From Chamaelirium japonicum (taxonomy: Eukaryota; Streptophyta; Magnoliopsida; Liliales; Melanthiaceae): a DNA stretch of 64,000 nucleotides. The stretch is taken from contig OX393551.1 of the NCBI GenBank assembly GCA_947650365.1, positions 91,486,697 to 91,550,696 of the forward strand, written 5' to 3'. Position 1 is the stretch's first letter. Every line of letters begins with the position of its first letter. A program made the translations under genes and the position numbers. Below the pieces are notes generated by a model. It saw only the letters and a list, made by a program, of their open reading frames with translations. It searched no databases and was not told the origin of the DNA. Shown here in pieces: positions 12,250 to 25,135 of this stretch.

Positions 12250-12964
12250 ATATGAATGAATTAGAATGGATCGTACGTATGAATTAGAATGGATCGTGCG
12301 AATGAATTAGAATGGATCTTATGAATGAATTAGAGTAGATACATTCGTACGAAGGAATTAGAATGGATCGTACGAATGAATTAGAATGGATTATATGAAT
12401 GAATTAGAATGGATCGTACGAATGAATTAGAATGGATCGTACGAATGAATTAGAATGGATCGTGTGAAAGAATTAGAATGGATTGTATGAATGAATTAGA
12501 ATGGATCGTATGAATGAATTAGAGTAGATACATTCGTACGAAGGAATTAGAATGGATCGTACGAATGAATTAGAATGGATACATTCGTGCGAATAAATTA
12601 GAATGGATTGTACGAATAAATTAGAATGGATCGTACGAATGAATTAGAATAGATTGTACGAATGAATTAGAATGGATCGTACGTCTAATTCATTCGTACG
12701 ATCCATTCTAATTCATTCATACAATCCATTCTACTTCTTTTGCACGAATGTATCCATTCTAATTCATTCATACGATCCATTCTAATTCCTTCATACGATC
12801 CATTCTAATTCCTTCGTACGATCCATTCTAATTCATTCCCATGAATGTATCCATTCTAATTGATACGTACGATCCATTCTATTTCATTCGTATGATCCAT
12901 TCTTACTCATTCGTACGATCCAAATTAATTTATTCATACGATCCATTCTACGATCCATTCTAAT

Positions 12965-14050
12965 TCATTCGTACGTTCCATTCTAATTCATTAGCACGAT
13001 CAATGCTAATTCATTCGTACGATCCATTCTAATTCATTCGTACAATCCATTCTATTTCATTCGTACGATCCATTCTTACTCATTCGTATGATCCATTCTA
13101 ATTCATTCGCACGAATGTATCCATTCTAATTCATTCGTACAATCCATTCTTACTCATTCGTAATGAATTCGAATGGATACATTCGTGCAAAAGAATTAGA
13201 ATGGATTGTATGAATGAATTAGAATGGATCGTGCAAATGAATTAGAATGGATCGTGCGAATGAATTAGAATGGATCGTACGAATGAATTAGAATAGATTG
13301 TGTGAATGAATTAGAATGGATCGTACGAATGAATTAGAATGGATACATTCGTGCGAATGAATTAAAATTAGAATGAATTGGAATGGATCGTACGAATGAA
13401 TTAGAGTGGATCGTATGAATGAATTAGAATGGATACATTCGTGCCAATGAATTAGAATGGATCTTACGAATGAGTAAGAATGGATCGTACAAATGAAATA
13501 GAATGGATTGTATGAATGAATTAGAATGGATTCATTCGTGTGAATGAATTAGAATAGATCGTACGAATGAATTAGAATGGATCGTACGAATGAATTAGAA
13601 TGGATCGTGTGAAAGAATTAGAATGGATTATATGAATGAATTAGAATGGATCGTATGAATGAATTAGAATGGATCGGACGAATGAATTAGATTGGATCGT
13701 ACGAATGAATTAGAATGGATCGTACGAATGAATTAGAATGGATACATTCGTGCGAATGAATTAGAATGGATCATACAAATGAGTAAGAATGGATCGTACG
13801 AATGAAATAGAATGGATTGTACGAATGAATTAGAATGGATCGTACGAATGAATTAGAATAGATTGTATGAATGAATTAGAATGGATACATTCGTGCGAAT
13901 GAATTAGAATGGATCGTACGAATGAATTAGAATAGATCGTGCGAATGAATTAGAATGGATCGTACGAATGAATTAGAATAGATTGTGCGAATGAATTAGA
14001 ATGGATCGTATAAATGAATTAGATTATGACCCATTTTATTTCATTCGTAT
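12965..14050 (-). repeat. Right arm of about 1-kb inverted repeat, HOR copy 2
   Basis: Inverted partner of about 9533-10650. It begins in the AGCACGATCAATGC units, crosses the TAATGAATTC switch at 13161 and ends at TTAGATTATGACCC (about 14025). Confidence 0.8.
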
Positions 14051-14862
14051 GATCCATTCTAATTCCTTCGTACAATCTAATTCATTCATACGATCCATTC
14101 TAATTCATTCGCACGAATGTATCCATTCTAATTCATTCGCACGATCCATTCTAATTCATTCATACGATCCATTCTAATTCATTTATACGATCCAATCTAA
14201 TTCATTCATACAATCCATTCTAATTCATTTGCACGAATTTATCCATTCTAATTCATTCGTACGATCCATTCTAATTCATTCGCACAATCTATTCTAATTC
14301 ATTCGTACGATCCATTCTAATTCATTCGTACGATCCATTCTAATTCATTCGCACGATCCATTCTAATTCATTCACACTCATACGATCCATTCTAATTCAT
14401 TCGTACGAATGTATCCTTTCTAATTCATTCGTACGATCCATTCTAATTCATTCGCACAATCTATTCTAATTCATTCGAACGATCCATTCTAAGTCATTCC
14501 TACGATCCATTCTAATTCATTCGTACGATCCATTCTAATTCATTCGCACGATACATTCTATTTCATTCGTACGATCCATTCTATTTCATTCGCACGAATG
14601 TATCCATTCCAATTCATTCGTACGATCCATTCTAATTCATTCGCACGATCCATTCTAATTCGTTCATACGATCCATTCTAATTCATTCATACAATCCATT
14701 TTAATTCATTCGCACGATCCATTCTAATTCATTCATACGATCTATTCTAATTCATTCGTACGATCCAATCTAATTTCTTCGTATGATCTATTCTAATTCC
14801 TTCGTACGATCCATTCTAATTCCTTCGTACGATCCATTCAAATTCATTCGCACGAATCTATT

Positions 14863-15196
14863 TGAATGGGTCGTACGAATGAATATGAATGAATTAGAAT
14901 GGATCATTTGAGTGAATGCGAATGGATCGTGCGAATGAATTAGAATGGATTGTACGAATGAATTAGAATGGATCGTACGAATGAATTAGAATGGATACAT
15001 TCGTGCGAATCCATTCTATTTCATTCGTACGATCCATTCTAATTCATTCGCACGATCCATTCTAATTCATTCATACGATCCATTCTAATTCATTCGTACG
15101 ATCCATTCTAATTCATTCGTACGATCCATTCTAATTCATTCGCACAATCTATTCTAATTAATTCGTACGATCCATTCTAATTCATTCGCACGATCG
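14863..15196. repeat. Inverted partner of 16208-16470, HOR copy 2
   Basis: Counterpart of 5528-5797. It carries CATTTGAGTGAATGCG and the junction CATTCGTGCGAATCC near 14998-15012, which mirror the CATTCACTCAAACG unit and the GGATTTGCACGAATG junction of 16325-16470. Confidence 0.75.
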
Positions 15197-18100
15197 ATAC
15201 GAGGAAATTAGAATGGATCGTACGAATGAATTAGAATGGATCGTATGAATGAATTAGAATGGATCGTACGAATGAATTAGAATGGATTGAATTAGAATGA
15301 ATCGTACGAATGAATTAGAATGAATCATACCGTACGAATGAATTAGAATGGATCATACGAAGGGATTAGAATGGATCGTACGAATGAATTAGAATGGATC
15401 GTACGTACGAATGAATTAGAATGGATTGCATGAATGAATTAGAATAGATCGTACTAATGAATTAGAATGGATCGTACGAAATGTATCCATTCTAATTCAT
15501 TCGTACGATCCATTCTAATTCATTCGTATTTTCCATTCTTACTCATTCGTACGATCCAATCTAATTCATTCATATGATCCATTCTAATTCATTCGTACGT
15601 TCCATTCTAATTCATTAGCACGATCAATGCTAATTCATTCGTACGATCCCTTCTAATTCATTCGTACGATCCATTCTAATTCCTTCGTATGATCCATTCT
15701 AATTCATTCGTACGGTATGATTCATTCTAATTCATTCGTACGATTCATTCTAATTCAATCCATTCTAATTCATTCGTACGATTCATTCATACGATCCATT
15801 CTTACTCATTCGTACGATCCATTCTAATTCATTCGCACGATCCATTCTAATTCATCCGTACGATCCATTCTATTTCATTCGTAGGATCCATTCTTACTCA
15901 TTCGTACGATCCATTCTAATTCATTCGCACGAATGTATCCATTCTAATTCATTCGTACGATCCATTCTAATTCCTTCGTACAAACCATTCTAATTCCTGC
16001 GTACGATCCATTGTAATTCCTTTGTACGACCCATTATATTTCATTCGTATGATCCATTCTAATTCCTTTGTACGATCCAGTCTAATTCATGCCCATGAAT
16101 GTATCCATTCAAATTCATTTGCACGAATGTATCCATTCTAATTCATTCGTACGATCCATTCTAATTCATTCATACTTTTCATTCTAATTCATTCGCACGA
16201 TCCATTAGAATGGATCATACGAATGAAATAGAATGGATCGTACGAATGAATTAGAATGGATCGTACGAATGAATTAGAATGGATCGTGCGAATGAATTAG
16301 AATGGATCGTACGAATGAAATAAAATGGATTTGCACGAATGTATCCATTCTAATTCATTCGTACGATCCATTCTAATTCATTCGTACAATCCATTCTAAT
16401 TCATTCGCATGATCCATTCGTATTCACTCAAACGATCCATTCTAATTCATTCATATGATCCATTCTAATTCATTCGTGCGAATCCATTCTATTTCATTCG
16501 TACGATCCATTCTAATTCATTCGCACGATCAATTCTAATTCATTCATACGATCCATTCTAATTCATTTGCACGAATGTATCCATTCTAATTCATTCGTAC
16601 GATCTATTCTAATTCATTCGTACGATCCATTCTAATTCATCAATACGATCCAATCGCATTCACTCAAACGATCCATTCTAATTCCTTCATACGATCCATT
16701 CTAATTCCTTCGTACGATCCATTCTAATTCATTCCCATGAATATATCCATTCTAACTCATTCGCACGATCCATTCTAATTCATTCGCACGATCCATTCTA
16801 ATTCATTCATACGATCCATTCTAATTCATTCGTACGATCCATTCTAATTCATTCGCACGATCCATTCTAATTCATTCGCACGAATGTATCCATTCTAATT
16901 CATTCGTATGATCCATTCTAATTCAGTCACACGATCCATTCTAATTCATTCATACAATCCATTCTATTTCTTTTGCACGAATGTATCCGTTCTAATTCAT
17001 TCGTACGATCCATTCTATTTCATTCGTACGATCCATTCTAATTCATTCGTACAATCCATTCTAATTCATTCGCACGATCTATTCGAATTCATTCGCACGA
17101 ATGTATCCACTCTAATTCATTCATACGATCCATTCTAATTCCTTCGTACGATCCATTCTATTTCATTCGTATGATCCATTCTATTTCATTCATATAATCC
17201 ATTCTAATTTATTCGCACGATCCATTCTAATTCATTCATACGATCCATTCTAATTCATTCGTATGATCCATTCCAATTCATTCATACGATCCATTCTAAT
17301 TCATACGAATTAGAATGGATCGTATGAGTGTGAATGAATTAGAATGGATCGTGCGAATGAATTAGAATGGATCGTATTAATGAATTAGAATGGATCGTGC
17401 GAATGAATTAGAATGGATCGTACGAAATTCTAATTCATTCGCACGAATGTATCCATTCTAATTCATTCGTACGATCCATTCTAATTCATTCGCACAATCT
17501 ATTCTAATTCATTCATACGATCCATTCTAATTTATTCGCACGATCCATTCTAATTCATTCATACGATCCATTCTTATTCATTCATATAATCCATTCTAAT
17601 TCATTCGCACGATCCATTCTTACTCATTCGTACGATCCATTCTAATTCATTCGCACGATCCATTCTAATTCATTAATACGATCCATTCTAATTCATTCGC
17701 ACGATCTATTCTAATTCATTCAAACTCATACGATCCATTCTAATTCATTCGCACGAATGTATCCTTTCTAATTCATTCGTACGATCCATTCTAATTCATT
17801 CGCACAATCTATTCTAATTCATTCTTACGATCCATTCTAATTTATTCGCATGATCCATTCTAATTCATTCATACGATCCATTCTAATTCATTCATATGAT
17901 ACATTCTAATTCATTCGCACGATCCATTCTTACTCATTCGTACGATCCATTCTAATTCATTCGCACGATCCATTCTAATTCATTAATACGATCCATTCTA
18001 ATTCATTCGTACGATCCATTCTAATTCCTTCGTATGATCCATTCTAATTCATTCGTACGGTATGATTCATTCTAATTCATTCGTACGATTCATTCTAATT

Positions 18101-18534
18101 CAATCCATTCTAATTCATTCGTACGATCCATTCTAATTCATTCGTACGATTCATTCTAATTCAATCCATTCTAATTCATTCGTACGATCCATTCTTACTC
18201 ATTCGTACGATCCATTCTAATTCATTCGCACGAATGAATCCATTCTAATTCATTCGTATGATCCATTCTAATTCATTCATACGATCCATTCTAATTCATT
18301 CATATGATCCATTCTAATACATTCGCACGATCCTTTCTTATTTATTGTGCGAATGAATTAGAATGGATCGTACGAATGAGTAAGAATGGATCGTACGAAT
18401 GAATTATAATGGATTGAATTAGAATGAATCGTACGAATGAATTAGAATGGATCGTACGAATGAATTAGAATGGATCGTACGAATGAATTAGAATGGATTG
18501 AATTAGAATGAATCATACGAATGAATTAGAATGA

Positions 18535-19540
18535 ATCATACGAATGAAATAAAATGGATCATAATCTAATTCATTCATACGATCCATTCTAATTCATTCG
18601 CACAATCTATACTAATTCATTCGTACGATCCATTCTAATTCATTCGCACGATCTATTCTAATTCATTCGTACGATCCGTTCTAATTCATTCGGACGAATG
18701 TATCCATTCTAATTCATTCATACAATCTATTCTAATTCATTCGTACGATCCATTCTAATTCATTCGTACAATCCATTCCATTTCATTCGTACGATCCATT
18801 CTTACTCATTCGTATGATCCATTCTAATTCATTTGCACGAATGTATCCATTCTAATTCATTCGTACGATCCATTCTAATTCATTCGTCCGATCCATTCTA
18901 ATTCATTCATACAATCCATTCTAATTCATTCATACAATCCATTCTAATTCTTTCACACGATCCATTCTAATTCATTCGTACGATCCATTCTAATTCATTC
19001 GTACGATCCATTCTAATTCATTCGCACGAATGAATCCATTCTAATTCATTCGTATAATCCATTCTATTTCATTTGTACGATCTATTCTTACTCATTCGTA
19101 AGATCCATTCTAATTCATTAGCACGAATGTATCCATTCTAATTCATTTGTACGATCCACTCTAATTCATTTGTACGATCCATTCCAATTCATTCTAATTC
19201 TAATTCATTTGTACGATCCATTCCAATTCATTCTAATTCTAATTCATTCGCACGAATGTATCCATTCTAATTCATTCGTACGATCCATTCTAATTCATTC
19301 GCACAATCTATTCTAATTCATTCGTATGATCCATTCTAATTCATTCGCACGATCCATTCTAATTCATTTGCACGATCCATTCTAATTCATTCATACAATC
19401 CATTCTAATTCTTTTGCACGAATGTATCCATTCTAATTCATTACGAATGAGTAAGAATGGATTGTACGAATGAATTAGAATGGATACATTCGTGCAAAAG
19501 AATGGATTGTACGAATGAATTAGAATGGATCGTGCGAATG
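18535..19540 (+). repeat. Left arm of about 1-kb inverted repeat, HOR copy 3
   Basis: Equivalent to the left arm in copies 1 and 2. It carries an extra duplicated TTCCAATTCATTCTAATTC segment near 19165-19240 and a deletion just after the switch at 19442. It pairs with about 21790-22855, and part of it also pairs with 24335-25135. Confidence 0.8.
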
Positions 19541-19644
19541 AATTAGAATGGATCGTACGAATGAATTAGAATGGATCGTACGAAGGAATTAGAATGGATC
19601 GTACGAATGAATTAGAATGGATCGTACGAATGAATTAGAATGGA

Positions 19645-20222
19645 TCGAACGAATGAATTAGAATGGATACATTCGTGCAAAAGAATTAGAATGGATTGTA
19701 TGAATGAATTAGAATGGATCGTGCGAATGAATTAGAATGGATCGTACGAATGAATTAGAATGGATACATTCGTGCGAAAGAATTAGAATAGATCGTATGA
19801 ATGAATTAGAATGGATCGTATGAATGAAATAGAATGGATCGTACGAATGAATTAGAATGGATCGTACGAAGGAATTAGAATGGATCGTACGAATGAATTC
19901 GAATGTATCCTTTCTAATTCATTCGTACGATCCATTCTAATTCCTTCGTACGATCCATTCTAATTCATTCATACGATCCATTCTAATTCATTCACACGAT
20001 CCATTCTAATTCATTCGTATGATCCATTCTATTTCATTCATACGATCCATTCTAATTCATTCATACGATCTATTCTAATTCTTTTGCACGAATGTATACA
20101 TTCTAATTCATTCGTACGATCCATTCTAATTCATTCGCACGATCCATTCTAATTCATTCATACAATCCATTCTAATTCTTTTGCACGAATGTATCCATTC
20201 TAATTCATTCGTTCGATCCATT
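19645..20222. repeat. Foldback J, HOR copy 3
   Basis: Centre at 19891-19910. The outermost variant units are exact reverse complements here (GATCGAACGAATG on the left, CATTCGTTCGATC on the right), which makes this the clearest of the three copies. Confidence 0.82.
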
Positions 20223-20645
20223 CTAATTCATTCGTACGATCCATTCTAATTCATTCGCACGATCCATTCTAATTCATGCATACGATCCAATCTAATTCAT
20301 TCATACGATCCATTCTAATTCATTCGCACGAATGTATCCATTCTAATTCATTCGTACATGTATGAATGAATTAGAATGGATCGTACGAATGAATTAGAGT
20401 TGATACATTCGTGCGAATGAATTAGAATGGATCGTACGAATGAATTAGATTGGATCGTATGAATGAATTATAATGGATCATGCGAATGAATTAGAATAGA
20501 TCATACAAATGAATTAGAATGGATCGTACGAATGAATTAGAATGGATACATTCGTGCAAAAGAATTAGAATGGATTGTATGAATGAAATAGAATGGATCG
20601 TGCGAATGAATTAGAATGGATACATTCGTGTGAATGAATTAGAAT
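20070..20645. repeat. Foldback P, HOR copy 3
   Basis: Centre CATTCGTACATGTATGAATG at 20349-20368, arms as in copies 1 and 2. Confidence 0.8.
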
Positions 20646-21789
20646 GGATCGTATGAATGAATTAGATTGGATCGTATGAATGAATTAGAATGGATCGTGC
20701 GAATGAATTAGAATGGATCGTACGAATGAATTAGAATGAATCGTACGAATGAATTAGAATGGATCGTATGAATTAGAATGGATCGTACGAAGAAATTAGA
20801 ATGGATCGTATGAATGAATTAGATTGGATCGTATTAATGAATTTGAATGGATCGTATGAATGAATTAGATTGGATCGTATGAATGAATTAGAATGGATCT
20901 TACGAATGAATTAGAATGGATCGTACGAATGAAATAGAATGGATTGTATGAATGAATTAGAATAGATCGTGCGAATGAATTAGAATGGATCGTACAAATG
21001 AATTAGAATGGATCATATGAATGAATTAGAATGGATCGTACGTATGAATTAGAATGGATCTTGCGAATGAATTAGAATGGATCGTATGAATGAATTAGAG
21101 TAGATACATTCGTACGAAGGAATTAGAATGGATCGTACGAATGAATTAGAATGGATTATATGAATGAATTAGAAAGGATCATACAAATGAATTAGAATGG
21201 ATCGTACGACTGAATTAGAATGGATCGTGTGAAAGAATTAGAATGGATTGTGTGAATGAATTAGAATGGATCGTATGAATGAATTAGAGTAGATATATTC
21301 GTACGAAGGAATTAGAATGGATCGTTCGAATGAATTAGAATGGATTATATGAATGAATTAGAATGGATCGTATGAATGAATTAGAATGGATACATTCGTG
21401 CGAATGAATTAGAATGGATTGTACGAATAAATTAGAATGGATCGTACGAATGAATTAAAATAGATTGTACGAATGAATTAGAATGGATCGTACGTCTAAT
21501 TCATTCGTACGATCCATTCTAATTCATTCATACAATCCATTCTACTTCTTTTGCACGAATGTATCCATTCTAATTCATTCATACGATCCATTCTAATTCC
21601 TTCGTACGATCCATTCTAATTCCTTCGTACGATCCATTCTAATTCATTCCCATGAATGTATCCATTCTAATTGATACGTACGATCCATTCTATTTCATTC
21701 GTATGATCCATTCTTACTCATTCGTACGATCCAATCTAATTCATTCATACGATCCATTCTACGATCCATTCTAATTCATTCGTACGTTC

Positions 21790-22855
21790 CATTCTAATTC
21801 ATTAGCACGATCAATGCTAATTCATTCGTATGATACATTCTAATTCATTCGTACAATCCATTCTATTTCATTCGTACGATCCATTCTTACTCATTAGTAT
21901 GATCCATTCTAATTCATTCGCACGAATGTATCCATTCTAATTCATTCGTACAATCCATTCTTACTCTTTCGTAATGAATTAGAATGGATACATTCGTGCA
22001 AAAGAATTAGAATGGATTGTATGAATGAATTAGAATGGATCGTGCAAATGAATTAGAATGGATCGTGCGAATGAATTAGAATGGATCGTACGAATGAATT
22101 AGAATAGATTGTGCGAATGAATTAGAATGGATCGTACGAATGAATTAGAATGGATACATTCGTGCGAATGAATTAGAATTAGAATGAATTGGAATGGATC
22201 GTACGAATGAATTAGAGTGGATCGTTTGAATGAATTAGAATGGATACATTCGTGCCAATGAATTAGAATGGATCTTACGAATGAGTAAGAATGGATCGTA
22301 CAAATGAAATAGAATGGATAGTACGAATGAATTAGAATGGATTCATTCGTGCGAATGAATTAGAATGGATCGTACGAATGAATTAGAATGGATCGTACGA
22401 ATGAATTAGAATGGATCGTGTGAAAGAATTAGAATGGATTGTATGAATGAATTAGAATGGATCGTATGAATGAATTAGAATGGATCGGACGAATGAATTA
22501 GATTGGATCGTACGAATGAATTAGAATGGATCGTACGAATGAATTAGAATGGATACATTCGTGCGAATGAATTAGAATGGATCATACAAATGAGTAAGAA
22601 TGGATCGTACGAATGAAATAGAATGGATTGTACGAATGAATTAGAATGGATCGTAAGAATGAATTAGAATAGATTGTATGAATGAATTAGAATGGATACA
22701 TTCGTGCGAATGAATTAGAATGGATCGTACGAATGAATTAGAATAGATCGTGCGAATGAATTAGAATGGATCGTACGAATGAATTAGAATAGATTGTGCG
22801 AATGAATTAGAATGGATCGTATGAATGAATTAGATTATGATCCATTTTATTTCAT
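21790..22855 (-). repeat. Right arm of about 1-kb inverted repeat, HOR copy 3
   Basis: Inverted partner of 18535-19540. It includes the switch GTAATGAATT at 21971 and ends at TTAGATTATGATCC near 22832-22845. Confidence 0.8.
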
Positions 22856-23449
22856 TCGTATGATCCATTCTAATTCCTTTGTACAATCTAATTCATTCAT
22901 ACGATCCATTCTAATTCATTCGCACGAATGTTTCCATTCAAATTTATTCGTACGATCCATTCTAATTCATTCGCACGATCCATTCTAATTCATTCGTACG
23001 ATCAATTCTAATTCATTTATAAGATCCAATCTAATTCATTCATACAATCCATTCTAATTCATTTGCACGAATTTATCCATTCTAATTCATTCGTACGGTC
23101 CATTCTAATTCATTCGTACGGTCCATTCTAATTCATTCGTACGATCCATTCTAATTCATTCGCACGATCCATTCTAATTCATTCACACTCATACGATCCA
23201 TTCTAATTCATTCGCACAAATGTATCCTTTCTAATTCATTCGTACGATCCATTCTAATTCATTCGCACAATCTATTCTAATTCATTCGAACGATCCATTC
23301 TAAGTCATTCGTACGATCCATTCTAATTCATTCGTACGATCCATTCTTATTCATTCGCACGATCCATTCTATTTCATTCGTACGATCCATTCTAATTCAT
23401 TCGCACGAATGTATCCATTCCAATTCATTCGTACGATCCATTCTAATTC

Positions 23450-24334
23450 ATTCGCACAATCTATTCTAATTCATTCGTACGATCAATTCTAATTCATTCG
23501 CTCGTATCCATTCTAATTCATTCATACGATCCATTCTATTTCATTCATACGATCCATTCTTACTCATTCGTACGATCCATTCTAATTCATTCGTACGATC
23601 CATTCTAATTCATTCGCACAATCTATTCTAATTCATTCGTACGATCCATTCTAATTCATTCGCACGATCAATTCTAATTCATTCATACGATCCATTCTAT
23701 TTCATTCGTACGATCCATTCTTACTCATTCGTACGATCCATTCTAATTCATTTGCACGAAGGTATCCATTCTAATTCATTCGTACTATCCATTCTAATTC
23801 CTTCGTACGATCCATTCTAATTCCTTCGTACGATCCATTCTAATTCATTCGTACGATCCATTCTAATTCATTCGTACGATCCATTCTAATTCCTTCGTAT
23901 GAATGAATTAGAATCGATCGTACGAATGAATTAGAATGGATCCATTCTAATTCATTTGCACGAAGGTATCCATTTAATTAGAATGGATCGTGCGAATGAA
24001 TTAGAATGGATCGTACGAATGAATTAGAATGGATCGTATGAATGAATTAAAATGGATCGTAGTAATGAATTAGAATGGATCCTAGGAATGAATTAGAATA
24101 GATTGTGCGAATAAATTAGAATGGATCTGGATCGTGTATCCATTCTAATTCATTCGTACGACCCATTCTAATTCATTCGCACGATCCATTCTAATTCATT
24201 CGTACGATCTAGTCTATTTCATTCGTACAATCCATTGTAATTCATTCATACGATCCAATCTAATTCATTCATACGATCCATTCTAATTCATTCGTACGAT
24301 CTATTCTATTTCATTCATACGATCCATTCTCATT
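23450..24334. repeat. Transition from the 9-kb HOR domain to the mosaic domain
   Basis: HOR order is lost near 23450. A forward stretch of common units follows, then three orientation changes within about 80 bp (23898, 23942, 23977). A reverse block runs to about 24135 and a forward block carries module X. The 35-45 bp blocks near 23898-23977 are the shortest in the window and mark a rearrangement hot spot. Confidence 0.7.
24119..24333 (+). repeat. Module X, direct copy 1 (short)
   Basis: It opens with the junction GATCTGGATCGTGTATCC (24119-24141 with its flanks), then GTACGACCC, GCACG, a GATCTAGTCTATTTC unit, CATACGATCCAATC and GATCTATTCTATTTC. It is cut at CATTCTCATTCGTGCC near 24330. Confidence 0.75.
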
Positions 24335-25135
24335 CGTGCCAATGAATTAGAATGGATCTTACGAATGAGTAAGAATGGATCGTACGAATGAAATAGAATG
24401 GATTGTACGAATGAATTAGAATGGATTCATTCGTGCGAATGAATTAGAATGGATCGTACGAATGAACTAGAATGGATCGTACGAATGAATTAGAATGGAT
24501 CGTGTGAAAGAATTAAAATGGATTGTATGAATGAATTAGAATGGATCGTATGAATGAATTAGAATGGATCGGACGAATGAATTAGAATGGATCGTACGAA
24601 TGAATTAGAATGGATCGTACGAATGAATTAGAATGGATACATTCGTGCGAATGAATTAGAATGGATCATAAGAATGAGTAAGAATGGATCGTACGAATGA
24701 AATAGAATGGATTGTACGAATGAATTAGAATGGATCGTACGAATGAATTAGAATAGATTGTATGAATGAATTAGAATGGATAAATTCGTGCGAATGAATT
24801 AGAATGCATCGTACGAATGAATTAGAATAGATCGTGCGAATGAATTAGAATGGATCGTACGAATGAATTAGAATAGATTGTGCGAATGAATTAGAATGGA
24901 TCGTATGAATGAATTAGATTATGATCCATTTTATTTCATTCGTATGATTCATTCTAATTCATTCGTACGATTCATTCTAATTCAATCCATTCTAATTCAT
25001 TCGTATGATCCATTCTACTTCATTCGTACGGTCCATTCTAATTCATTCGTACGATTCATTCTAATTCAATCCATTATAATTCATTCGTACGATCCATTCT
25101 TACTCATTCGTACGATCCATTCTAATTCATTCGCA
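24335..25135. repeat. Inverted copy of an HOR segment (18350-19105 equivalent), about 800 bp
   Basis: This block reads as the reverse complement of the start of an HOR. It runs from the CGTGCCAATG/CTTACG units through CGTGTGAAAG, CGGACG and TTAGATTATGATCC into CATTCGTATGATTC and CTAATTCAATCC. It ends with the mirror of GATTATAATGGATTGAATTAG-type units at about 25065-25085. The segment continues past 24945, where the HOR right arm (22855) stops, so it derives from the left-arm side and not from 22250-22855. Confidence 0.78.

Larger units (their letters stand above)
9327..18330. repeat. Higher-order repeat copy 2 (about 9.00 kb)
   Basis: It has the same sequence of 16 orientation switches as copy 1, at about 9343, 9560, 10468, 10986, 11436, 12685, 13160, 14025, 14863, 15008, 15195, 15481, 16208, 16332, 17308 and 17427. 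Variant monomers occur in the same order, and lines compared by eye usually differ from copy 1 at a few bases per 60. Copy-specific events are an exact 249-bp tandem duplication (11752-12249) and loss of about 350 bp near 16200, where a tight CCATTAGAATGG junction replaces the longer copy-1 sequence. Confidence 0.88.
18331..23450. repeat. Higher-order repeat copy 3, truncated (about 5.1 kb)
   Basis: It follows copies 1 and 2 from the CCTTTCTTATTTATTG marker through all the early switches (about 18345, 18564, 19442, 19901, 20358, 21495, 21971, 22836) to the unit run ending in GTATCCATTCCAATTC. Near 23450 it departs from the copy 1 order seen at about 5290. The remaining roughly 4 kb of the HOR does not follow. 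It lacks the 249-bp duplication of copy 2 and has a small deletion near 19490-19505. Confidence 0.85.

Noticed and set aside
23898-23977. The possibility that orientation switches are assembly or library chimeras.
   Set aside because: It cannot be fully excluded for single-copy switches like these. It is unlikely for most, because the same switches recur in three diverged HOR copies and in distant modules.
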